Source: Prevotella sp. UBA2444
Lineage (GTDB): Bacteria > Bacteroidota > Bacteroidia > Bacteroidales > Bacteroidaceae
Length of the DNA stretch: 52,339 bases
NCBI GenBank assembly: GCA_002342665.1
Contig: DDQK01000027.1
Coordinates: 1 to 52,339 of the forward strand
Direction of reading: 5' to 3'
Part shown: in pieces, positions 25,433 to 33,287 of the stretch
Numbering within the stretch: the stretch's first letter is position 1
Layout of the letters: each line of letters begins with the position of its first letter
The notes under the pieces: generated by a model
The model's database searches: none
What the model was told of the DNA's origin: nothing
What the model saw: only the letters and a program-made list of their open reading frames with translations
Translations under genes and position numbers: made by a program

Positions 25433-25780
25433 TTACTTCTTGTCTCTCAGTACCGTGTCGCCATTCTCACCCGTACGGATGCTCCAGGTGTCTATCACGT
25501 CGCTCACGAAGATACGACCGTCGCCGACATTGCCCGTGTGGGCCACCTTGAGGATGACCTTGACAGTGGGCTCGAGGATGACATCGCGGCACACAATGGT
25601 GATGGCCACACGCTCAATGACATCGGTGGAGTACTGTACGCCACGGTAGACACGTTCCTGTCGGCTCTGTCCGATGCCATGCACGTCGTGGTACTCAAAC
25701 CAGTCTATATCCGACGAGAGCAGGGCTTCCTTAACCTCGTCGAACTTGGTCTTGCGGATAATTGCTTCAATCTTTTTCAT
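25433..25780 (-). CDS. glnK: Nitrogen regulatory protein P-II
   Basis: 115 residues, a trimeric PII signal protein that senses 2-oxoglutarate and adenylate levels and gates Amt. MKKIEAIIRKTKFDEVKEAL opens the fold. The T-loop is RVYRGVQYSTD with Tyr50 at the uridylylation position of enterobacterial PII. The B-loop region is HTGNVGDGRIFV. First gene of the six-gene operon; no uridylyltransferase gene is visible in the window, so whether Tyr50 is modified is unknown. Confidence 0.95.
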   Translation of the reverse strand: MKKIEAIIRKTKFDEVKEALLSSDIDWFEYHDVHGIGQSRQERVYRGVQYSTDVIERVAITIVCRDVILEPTVKVILKVAHTGNVGDGRIFVSDVIDTWSIRTGENGDTVLRDKK

Positions 25781-25861
25781 ACCTTAATACCTTAATTAAA
25801 TCTAATCACACTTTGAAAGTCTTATCGCCGGCGAAGCGTTCTACTGAACTCTTAACGGGTG

Positions 25862-25869
25862 CAAAGTTA
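25862..25869 (-). promoter_or_regulatory. Promoter -7 box of the glnK-amt operon
   Basis: TAACTTTG on the minus strand, 81 nt upstream of the glnK ATG. This leaves a leader of about 75 nt. Confidence 0.55.
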
Positions 25870-25874
25870 CGACA

Positions 25875-26000
25875 TTTTGTAAGCAAAACGGGGCAAACGC
25901 TTCCAATAATTAAGAAGAAAACACGCCCCACCAGACATTTTGTCGCGATTAAGCTTTGCAAGATTACGAATCGTAAGCAAAAAGCCCCATTTGCTTACAA
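25875..26000. promoter_or_regulatory. Repeated GTAAGCAAA motif upstream of the glnK promoter
   Basis: GTAAGCAAA occurs near 25880 followed by ACGGGG, and again at 25973-25981, where it forms a 9-bp inverted repeat with TTTGCTTAC (25990-25998) around AAGCCCCA. The site lies upstream of the glnK -7 box and could be an operator. No coding sequence is seen here. Confidence 0.35.
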
Positions 26001-26115
26001 GTTGACATCTGAAGCTAAAAGCCTCTTCCTCACACATCAAGCAGAAAAATCAGGAATTTGTAGCGTCTTCTGACACATTTCTGCCAAATCTTGCGCAGAA
26101 GTCTAAAGAAATTTG

Positions 26116-26123
26116 TAATTTTG
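26116..26123 (+). promoter_or_regulatory. -7 box in front of the structured region
   Basis: TAATTTTG followed by CAGACG. It points towards the SNF2 gene, more than 400 bp away, with no credible ORF between. Confidence 0.55.
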
Positions 26124-26126
26124 CAG

Positions 26127-26530
26127 ACGCATAGTGACCTTCGGGCTGCTGTGCAGACATCATGGACATAGGCGTTTTCTGGACGCCTTGGTTTTGACTG
26201 CATAAGAACTTCGCAACTTCGAACTGATTGTCAAAAACAAGGCAACGGGGACGCCCCTTGGGATGTTTATAGACAGCCCATATTGTATATATACGCGTAT
26301 GGTTTGACAGCCATTGGTGTATCTGTATGGGTATTACTATAACATTCTGCGTGGGGGCTTTCTGCGTTGCTCGTTTCGACAATCAGGGCAATGCGAAGGC
26401 CTTTATGCAGTGGAACGGGCAACAGGACTGGCTCCACGTTTTTTATGCTCCTTGGTGTAGAGATTTGAAACATTACTAACCTCGCAGCCTTCAGGGAGCC
26501 TGGCCGCACAAGATTGCAAGTCCGCTTGCA
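26127..26530 (+). ncRNA. Putative structured RNA or long leader upstream of the SNF2-mod-res locus
   Basis: About 400 nt between a good -7 box and the SNF2 reading frame. Hairpins that can be drawn: AGGCGT/ACGCCT (26170-26175/26183-26188); CCTTGGTTTTGAC (26186-26198) with GTCAAAAACAAGG (26230-26242), 12 of 13 pairs; GGGG/CCCC with a three-base loop (26247-26257); and TTGCAAG/CTTGCAA near 26514-26531. The first two share bases, so they are alternatives. Short ORFs on both strands are unlike any protein I know. A riboregulator, a small RNA and a decayed mobile sequence all remain possible. Confidence 0.45.
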
Positions 26531-26545
26531 AAAAGAGAACAGAAG

Positions 26546-29383
26546 GTGGCATCAGGCATCACTCGCTATCACGCACGCTACTATGCGGCTTTGCTTACCC
26601 AACAGCAGGCCAATGGCGACTTGGGCTCATTGTCACAGTCGCTATTGAGCAGTACCGTTGACATCAATCCCCATCAGATTGATGCAGCACTGTTTGCTTT
26701 CAGTAGTCCGCTGTCGAAAGGTGTGGTGCTGGCTGATGAGGTAGGACTTGGAAAAACCATCGAAGCCGGATTGGTGATTTGCCAGTATTGGGCTACAGGC
26801 AAACGTAAGATTCTGATAGTCTGCCCTGCATCCCTGCGCAAGCAGTGGGAAGCAGAACTCTTAGACAAGTTCGGCATCCCCAGCGAGATACTCGACACCA
26901 AGAACTACAACGCCTATCATCGAGAGGGACGGAATCCACTAAGTCCCAAGCGAGCCATTATCTGTAGTTATAATTTTGCTGCCAAGCATAAGGAGCACAT
27001 ACTCCTTCATGCCTTCGATTTGGCCGTGATAGATGAAGCGCACAAGATGCGCAACGTCTATCGCAGTTCTGCACGTACATCTGCTGAAGTGCGTGATGCG
27101 CTGACAGGTGTACGCAAACTCTTGTTGACGGCTACACCCTTCCAGAATTCCCTGATGGAACTATATGGCTTGACCAGTATCATTGATGACCGTTTGTTTG
27201 GCAGTGAGAAATCCTTCCGCAAACAATATGGTAAAGGCGAAAACCTTCAAGAGCTTCGCCAGCGCATACAGAAGCTATATACCAGAACATTGCGAAAGGA
27301 TGTTCGTGAATACATCAACTACACCCATCGTCTGCCTCTTACTCAGAAGTTCAAGGCTACTGACGAAGAACAGTCGCTCTATCAGGAGATAAGTGATTTC
27401 CTGCGGCGCAAGGATATCTATAGTGTACCTGCAGCCCAGCGTAAGCTTACCACAATGATAGTCCGCAAGATTCTCGCATCATCAACCTACGCCCTTGTCT
27501 ATACGCTGGAGCACATCAAGGAACGGTTGGAGCGTATGCTGAAGAACGAAAAGCAGGAACGCTTTGACATTGATGACCTAGTGGACGAGGACGAGTGGAG
27601 CTTAGACGACTACGAAGAGTTACCAGAGGAAGAGGCGGAACTTTTCGATGCAGACGAGATAGACATTCCACGGCTGAAAGCAGAAATCGCAACCATTGCA
27701 GGTTTTATTGAAAAAGCCAAAGGCATCAAGAAAGAATCAAAGGCCAAGGCACTTAGCAAGGCTCTGAAGGAAGCATTCCAAAAGTTGGAAGAAGAGGGTG
27801 CAGAACGTAAGGCACTTATCTTCACAGAATCCACCAAGACACAGGCTTTCCTCAAAGACTATCTGGAATCAACGGGTTATGATGGGCGCATCGTGCTGTT
27901 TAACGGCAAAGCCAGTGAACCTCAAACCAATGAAATATATAGGCAGTGGTGCTTGGAGCACCCAGACAAAGTGAGTGGTATCAAGGCTGCTGACCGCAGG
28001 GCCGCTGCCGTGGACTACTTTCAGCATCAGGCAGACATCATGATTGCTACTGAGGCAGCGGCAGAGGGTTTGAACCTCCAGTTCTGTTCCTTAGTCATCA
28101 ATTATGACCTGCCGTGGAACCCGCAGCGCATAGAACAGCGCATTGGTAGGTGTCATAGGTATGGGCAGAAATTTGATGTGGTAGTCGTCAACTTCTTGAA
28201 CACACGCAACTATGCTGATGTGCGTGTATTCAATCTGCTTTCTACCAAGTTCAAGCTCTTCGACGATGTGTTTGGTGCCAGCGACGAAGTGTTAGGCCAG
28301 GCAGATACGCTTGATATAGAGTCGCGCATCTGGGAGATATACCAACAGTGTCGTAGCGAAGAGGAAATCAACAATGCTTTTGAGCAACTGCAAAACGAGA
28401 TGCAGCAGCAGATAGACGAGCGTATGACGGAAATACGTTCACAGGTGCTGGAGAACTTCGATATCAATGTGCAGGAGCATCTGCGCATGACTCGCGATGA
28501 TACGGGCGTCTTTCTCAATCGCTATGAGCACATCTTCTGGGAACTCACCAAATACATGCTGAGCAAAGAGGCCGTCTTCAATGACGAGCAGCACACCTTT
28601 GTGCTGCGTACACCTGTTTCTGGTCAGCGAACAGGCAAATACGCCATGCTGAAGAATACAGACGACGCAACACCATACCGTCTGAGTAGTCCTTTGGCTC
28701 AGCATGTCATCAATTGTGCCTTGTCCTTGCCGCTCGACGAGAACACACAGATTATCTTCGACCAACAGGCTTTGCCCATGAATGCCAATCTGCCTGACTA
28801 TCTGAATGGCGGTGAGGGCTATCTGGTCTTAGCTTCCTTGGGCGTGTCTGCCCTGAGTGATGAGCAATACCTGCTGTTCAATGCCTATCAAAACGATGGT
28901 ACAGCGCTGTCTCAGGAAGATTGTGAAAAGCTTTTCCTGAATGGTGGAAGCGAACAGCCATCCGATATTATAACAGAAGATATTCGTTTGCACTTACAAC
29001 AAGATGTCGCTCAACATTCTACAGCCAAACTGAAAGAGATTGATGCTCGCAACCTGAAGTTCTTCCAGCAAGAGGAAACTCGTATCTACCAATGGGAGCA
29101 TGATGTGATAGATGGCATTGAAGATGAAATCACCACCCTGAAGAAGAATATCTTGGTGGCAGAACGTGATGCCCGCAATGCCCAATCGGTAGCAGAGAAA
29201 CTGGCGCTGGAAAAGAAGGTAGAAGAAATGAAACGTAAGCGGCGTCGCCTGCGTAATGAACTGGAAGACCGTGAAGAGGAGGTGAGCCAGCAACGCAAAC
29301 GAATGATAACAGAATTGGAGCAACGCATGGTGAAAGCCACAGAAACGAAGAATCTGTTTGTCATCCGATTTAAAGTGAAATAA
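26546..29383 (+). CDS. SNF2-family helicase/ATPase of a restriction-modification locus
   Basis: 945 residues from a GTG at 26546. The frame is open back to 26480 but has no ATG, and conserved-looking sequence starts at KVASGITRYHARYYA, so the true start is uncertain. Motif I is DEVGLGKTIEAG (~residue 64), as in HepA/RapA; motif II is DEAH (~163); motif VI is QRIGRCHRYGQ (~531). An acidic insertion lies near 345-375 and a long coiled coil at about 860-930. It presumably translocates on duplex DNA. The downstream methyltransferase gene begins 15 nt later, so the two form an operon. Confidence 0.85.
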   Translation: MASGITRYHARYYAALLTQQQANGDLGSLSQSLLSSTVDINPHQIDAALFAFSSPLSKGVVLADEVGLGKTIEAGLVICQYWATGKRKILIVCPASLRKQWEAELLDKFGIPSEILDTKNYNAYHREGRNPLSPKRAIICSYNFAAKHKEHILLHAFDLAVIDEAHKMRNVYRSSARTSAEVRDALTGVRKLLLTATPFQNSLMELYGLTSIIDDRLFGSEKSFRKQYGKGENLQELRQRIQKLYTRTLRKDVREYINYTHRLPLTQKFKATDEEQSLYQEISDFLRRKDIYSVPAAQRKLTTMIVRKILASSTYALVYTLEHIKERLERMLKNEKQERFDIDDLVDEDEWSLDDYEELPEEEAELFDADEIDIPRLKAEIATIAGFIEKAKGIKKESKAKALSKALKEAFQKLEEEGAERKALIFTESTKTQAFLKDYLESTGYDGRIVLFNGKASEPQTNEIYRQWCLEHPDKVSGIKAADRRAAAVDYFQHQADIMIATEAAAEGLNLQFCSLVINYDLPWNPQRIEQRIGRCHRYGQKFDVVVVNFLNTRNYADVRVFNLLSTKFKLFDDVFGASDEVLGQADTLDIESRIWEIYQQCRSEEEINNAFEQLQNEMQQQIDERMTEIRSQVLENFDINVQEHLRMTRDDTGVFLNRYEHIFWELTKYMLSKEAVFNDEQHTFVLRTPVSGQRTGKYAMLKNTDDATPYRLSSPLAQHVINCALSLPLDENTQIIFDQQALPMNANLPDYLNGGEGYLVLASLGVSALSDEQYLLFNAYQNDGTALSQEDCEKLFLNGGSEQPSDIITEDIRLHLQQDVAQHSTAKLKEIDARNLKFFQQEETRIYQWEHDVIDGIEDEITTLKKNILVAERDARNAQSVAEKLALEKKVEEMKRKRRRLRNELEDREEEVSQQRKRMITELEQRMVKATETKNLFVIRFKVK

Positions 29384-29398
29384 TAAAAGATACAAGAT

Positions 29399-32300
29399 AT
29401 GGCCATTAATTACTACGACAAGTTTGTCGCCAAACTACAAGAAATCTTCATGATGGATCATGCCGAACTGGACTTTGGCATCTATCGCATCATGAATCAG
29501 AAACGTGATGAGATCAATCGCTTCCTGCAAGTTGATTTGTTGCCACAAGTGAAAACAGCCCTGCAAGGCAGTGGAGGCAATACGCAGCAAGCCAAGCAGC
29601 GTATGGCAGAGATAGAGCAGATGTTTGCAGGGATGGATATTGAGACACTGCCCGATTCTAATCCTCATGTTGCTGAATACAAAAAGCTGAAAGCACAGTT
29701 GGCGCAAGGTGGCAGTGCTGGCGATATGGAGGGAGAGGTGTTCTCTCACCTGGTGACCTTCTTCAGCCGCTATTACGATGGTGGTGACTTCCTGTCAAAA
29801 CGCCGCTATAAGGACAACACCTATGCCATACCTTATAATGGCGAAGAGGTGAAACTGCATTGGGCCAACAGCGACCAGTATTACATCAAGACCTCTGAGT
29901 ATTTTCGCGACTATACCTTTGTGCTGCCTACCAGTCGCCGTAAGGTTCACTTTGTGCTGAAAGATGCCTCAACGGAGCAGAACAACAATCGTGCTGCCAA
30001 CAACATGGAGCGGCGCTTTGCGCTCTATCAGCCAGAGGATGAAAACGAAAAGTCCATAGAGGTAACGGCAGAGGGTGAGTTGAACATCTACTTCACCTAC
30101 GAGCTGATGCCCAAAGCCACCAAGCAAGACACGCTGAAAGCAGAGGCGTTTGAGGCTATCAAACCGCTGATACCAGAAGGCTTTGAAGAACTGCTGACCG
30201 TCAAGGCTCCCACCAACAAAGAGCCAAACCGCACGCTGTTGGAGAAACATCTGACGGACTATACTGCTAAGAACTCCTTCGACTACTTCATCCACAAAGA
30301 CCTGGGTGGTTTCCTCAGTCGCGAGTTGGACTTCTATATCAAGAACGAGGTGCTGCATATCGATGACCTTGACCCTCAGCACATCAATAGCCAGTTGAGC
30401 ATTGTGAAGGCTATCAAGCAGGTAGGTCAGAAGATCATTCAGATGCTCGCGCAGTTGGAGAACTTCCAGAAGAAACTTTGGCTAAAGAAGAAGTTCGTGG
30501 TGCAGTGCGACTATTGTATCACCCTTGACCGAGTACCCGAAAAGCTCTATCCTGCCATCATTGCCAACGAAGCCCAGCGCAAGGAGTGGGTACGCCTCTT
30601 TGCCATCAACGACATAAAGGGCGACATGATGACCGAAGCCTACAGCGAGCCCTTGACCATCGAGTTCCTGAAGCAAAATCCTTTCCTTGTCCTCGATACC
30701 GCTTTCTTCGATGCCAAGTTCAAGCACAAACTGATTGCCAGCATGGAGAATGTGGATGAGCAGACGAATGGATTGCTTATCAATAGTGAGAACTTCCAGG
30801 CGTTGGAGCTGTTGCAGGAGAAGTATAACAAGAGGGTGAATGGTATATACATCGATCCTCCATATAACACTTCAGCCAGTGAGATTCTTTATAAAAACAG
30901 CTATAAAAAGAGTTCATGGGCATCTATGATAATCGACAGAATAAATGAGGGAAAGAAACTCCTCACCACCGATGGATTATCTTGTGTCACTATAGATGAT
31001 TTTCAATTACATGAACTATATTATATATTACAACAAGCATATGGGGAAGATAATATTAAAGGTACGGTAGCCATAAAAAACAATCCATCTGGGCGTTCAA
31101 CTGAATCAGGCTTTTCGATTGCTCATGAATATGCCTTATTCTGTTCTTTAGATAAAGATACGAAAATAGGTAGATTAGAAAGGAGCCAAAAACAAAACGA
31201 TAGGTATGGAGAACAAGATGATAAAGGACAATTTGAATGGGTGAATTTTAGAAAACATGGCGGATGGAAAGAAGATGCCCCAACAATGTATTACCCCATC
31301 TACATTACAGAATCAACAATTAGGATTCCTAAAATAGAATGGAATGATGGGAAAGGTGAATATGATATTCTTGAACCTTGTAATGAGGGTGAGCTCGTAC
31401 TTTATCCTATCGATGAGGAAGGAACACCAAGAAGATGGAAATGGGGCTTGGATAGGGCTCTGTCTGAACTATCCAATATGATAATACGAAAAGACCGAAC
31501 TGGGAAACTTGCAGTCTATATAAAATCCAGGCTAAATGACAATGGTATTCTTCCACTTACCATTTGGGACAAAAGCGAATATTCTTCTACTTCAAATGGT
31601 GCAAACTTATTAAAAGGACTATTTGGTGCTGACAATGTCTTTTCATACCCAAAATCTTTGTATGCTGTAATAGATTGCTTGAAGGTCTTGAATATTATTG
31701 AGGATGCTATTGTTATTGACTATTTTGCTGGTTCTGGAACAACAGGTCACGCTGTAATTGAACTAAATCGAGCGGATAAAAAGAACAGGAAATACTGTCT
31801 AGTTGAGGTGAATAACTATTTTGATATCGCAACGAAATCACGCATATTAAAGGCTATTTATTCAACCGATTGGAATAACGGCAAGCCCGTCTCTCGTAAC
31901 GGCATCAGCCAATGTTTCAAATACATCCGCTTGGAGCAATACGAGGACACGCTGAACAATCTGGAAGTCAAGAAGCAAGAGCTGGACTTCCAGCCTGACG
32001 AGTTCAGGGAGAGCTACATGCTCAGCTATCTGCTCGACACAGAGACGCGTGACTCGCTTCTGAACCTGAAATGGTTTGAAAACCCCTTTGAGATGACGCT
32101 GAAGACCACTCGCGACAACGAACTGGTTACAACGGAGGTGGATATGGTGGAGACCTTCAACTATCTGATAGGCCTGAACGTGGAGACAGAAGACTGGTAT
32201 CAGGATGACAATATCTGCGTAGTGCAGGGACGGACACATCGTGACGGCTTGAAGACGCTGGTCATCTGGCGCAACTGCAAGGTGGTGGACAACAACCAAC

Positions 32301-32467
32301 TGTGTATGTTCTTCGACAAGATGGACTTTCGCACCCGCGACACAGAGTTTGATGTCATCTACGTGAATGGTGACAATACGCTGCCCAACCTGCGCCGTGA
32401 TGAAGAACACTGGAAGGTGGTGCTGACAGAAGAAGAGTTCCAGAAACGTATGTTCGAAGAGGAATAA
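29399..32467 (+). CDS. Beta-class DNA adenine methyltransferase (type III Mod-like)
   Basis: 1022 residues. A ~470-residue N-terminal region precedes the catalytic motif IV, DPPYNT (~residue 486). The target-recognition region follows, then the SAM motif I, FAGSGTTGHAV (~775). This IV-TRD-I order is the beta class used by type III Mod subunits, which methylate N6 of adenine in a short asymmetric site. DNA from about 30,870 to 31,860, covering the TRD and both motif borders, is much more AT-rich than the rest of the gene, suggesting that a specificity cassette was exchanged. The partner helicase lies upstream and Res lies past the antisense GNAT pair. Confidence 0.9.
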   Translation: MAINYYDKFVAKLQEIFMMDHAELDFGIYRIMNQKRDEINRFLQVDLLPQVKTALQGSGGNTQQAKQRMAEIEQMFAGMDIETLPDSNPHVAEYKKLKAQLAQGGSAGDMEGEVFSHLVTFFSRYYDGGDFLSKRRYKDNTYAIPYNGEEVKLHWANSDQYYIKTSEYFRDYTFVLPTSRRKVHFVLKDASTEQNNNRAANNMERRFALYQPEDENEKSIEVTAEGELNIYFTYELMPKATKQDTLKAEAFEAIKPLIPEGFEELLTVKAPTNKEPNRTLLEKHLTDYTAKNSFDYFIHKDLGGFLSRELDFYIKNEVLHIDDLDPQHINSQLSIVKAIKQVGQKIIQMLAQLENFQKKLWLKKKFVVQCDYCITLDRVPEKLYPAIIANEAQRKEWVRLFAINDIKGDMMTEAYSEPLTIEFLKQNPFLVLDTAFFDAKFKHKLIASMENVDEQTNGLLINSENFQALELLQEKYNKRVNGIYIDPPYNTSASEILYKNSYKKSSWASMIIDRINEGKKLLTTDGLSCVTIDDFQLHELYYILQQAYGEDNIKGTVAIKNNPSGRSTESGFSIAHEYALFCSLDKDTKIGRLERSQKQNDRYGEQDDKGQFEWVNFRKHGGWKEDAPTMYYPIYITESTIRIPKIEWNDGKGEYDILEPCNEGELVLYPIDEEGTPRRWKWGLDRALSELSNMIIRKDRTGKLAVYIKSRLNDNGILPLTIWDKSEYSSTSNGANLLKGLFGADNVFSYPKSLYAVIDCLKVLNIIEDAIVIDYFAGSGTTGHAVIELNRADKKNRKYCLVEVNNYFDIATKSRILKAIYSTDWNNGKPVSRNGISQCFKYIRLEQYEDTLNNLEVKKQELDFQPDEFRESYMLSYLLDTETRDSLLNLKWFENPFEMTLKTTRDNELVTTEVDMVETFNYLIGLNVETEDWYQDDNICVVQGRTHRDGLKTLVIWRNCKVVDNNQLCMFFDKMDFRTRDTEFDVIYVNGDNTLPNLRRDEEHWKVVLTEEEFQKRMFEEE
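30870..31860 (+). other. AT-rich specificity cassette within mod
   Basis: Between DPPYNT and shortly after FAGSGTT the codon use changes to A/T-ending codons (ATA, AAA, TTA runs). It returns to C/G-ending codons at about CCCGTCTCTCGTAACGGC. The block coincides with the target-recognition domain. Confidence 0.7.
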
Positions 32468-32489
32468 AAGAAGAATTGATATGCAGAAC

Positions 32490-33008
32490 CTATCCAGCAA
32501 TATCCATCATATCGAAGAACATGAGGCGAGTGTGCTCGTCCTCGTCCTTCTTCGTCAGATGAACGAAACCGTTCTTTTCGTAGAAAGGAACGGCGGAGAG
32601 ATAGGCATCAACAGTGACGTAACGGAATGCGGAAGCTCCCTGTCGCACATTCAGCATTTCCAGCAATCGTCCCATAAGGTCAGTCCCAATTTGCCTGCCT
32701 CGGAAAACCAAGGATACCGCAAAACGGCCTATCTTAATTGTGGGATAACTGCGAAACTGTTTGTCACGGGGGAAATTGCTCTTAATCTTTTTCCATCTAC
32801 TACCAATTACTTCATCCTTACTAATTTTGTCGTTAAGCAAGCAGAAATAGGCTGCTATACGATCATCAACCTCAAGAATGAACGTTTTTGCAATGCGAAG
32901 TTCAAGGCATGGCTTAGCATCCTCGAACAAGAATTTGTTCAAGTCTGCGTCACCACAATCGAATGCCGTCAACTCATAGTCCTGAGTAAGAGGTACAAGG
33001 CGCATCAT
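32490..33008 (-). CDS. GNAT acetyltransferase, TacT-like toxin candidate
   Basis: 172 residues. The N-terminal FDCGDADLNKFLFEDA is the hallmark of GNAT toxins such as TacT/AtaT, which acetylate the amino acid on charged tRNA. The acetyl-CoA loop is RGRQIGTDLM and the catalytic-Tyr region is SAVPFYEKNGFV. The ATG at 33006-33008 follows directly on the stop codon of the small gene upstream (TAAATG), the arrangement of a toxin-antitoxin pair. It lies antisense between mod and res, converging on the mod 3' end with a 22-nt gap. Function as a toxin is inferred. Confidence 0.75.
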   Translation of the reverse strand: MMRLVPLTQDYELTAFDCGDADLNKFLFEDAKPCLELRIAKTFILEVDDRIAAYFCLLNDKISKDEVIGSRWKKIKSNFPRDKQFRSYPTIKIGRFAVSLVFRGRQIGTDLMGRLLEMLNVRQGASAFRYVTVDAYLSAVPFYEKNGFVHLTKKDEDEHTRLMFFDMMDIAG

Positions 33009-33179
33009 TTACCAACACCATTCTATTTTGTTCTTTGCATTAGCAATACGCTCCTCAAACTTCCTGCGAGCTTCTGCTTTCTCTTCAGGAGTCCTGTGAT
33101 CCACCATCAATCTTCTCCATTCGAAGTTGAAGGCATCCTCGCCTTTCAGGACTGGGGTTTCTCTAATCGGTCTTGCCAT
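33009..33179 (-). CDS. Small antitoxin-like protein paired with the GNAT
   Basis: 56 residues (MARPIRETPVL, then KGEDAFNFEWRRLM, ending NKIEWCW), very charged. The MARPIxETPVLxGEDA type of N-terminus is one I associate with small Bacteroidetes antitoxins. Its stop abuts the GNAT ATG, and it has its own -7 box. Unlike most TacT partners it shows no obvious ribbon-helix-helix; a short DNA-binding or toxin-masking role is possible. Confidence 0.65.
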   Translation of the reverse strand: MARPIRETPVLKGEDAFNFEWRRLMVDHRTPEEKAEARRKFEERIANAKNKIEWCW

Positions 33180-33208
33180 AATCGTAATCACTTTAAGAAT
33201 TCTCGCTG

Positions 33209-33216
33209 CAAAGATA
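33209..33216 (-). promoter_or_regulatory. Promoter -7 box of the GNAT pair
   Basis: TATCTTTG on the minus strand, 29 nt before the antitoxin ATG. No plus-strand TAnnTTTG box was seen just before res. Confidence 0.55.
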
Positions 33217-33287
33217 GCACAAATTTGAGAAACTTCCAAGAAAAAGATATAAATTCGTATTAAATCCGTATAAAAACAACAATATAT

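Noticed and set aside
26050..26382. 110-residue minus-strand ORF in the structured region
   Set aside because: Overlaps a promoter and hairpins, with no known family. An ORF on the other strand is equally long in places, so coding is not supported, though not excluded.
26127..26530. tmRNA, RNase P RNA or SRP RNA
   Set aside because: None of their invariant sequences (such as GAGGAAAGTCC for RNase P, or a tRNA-like 3' end for tmRNA) is present.
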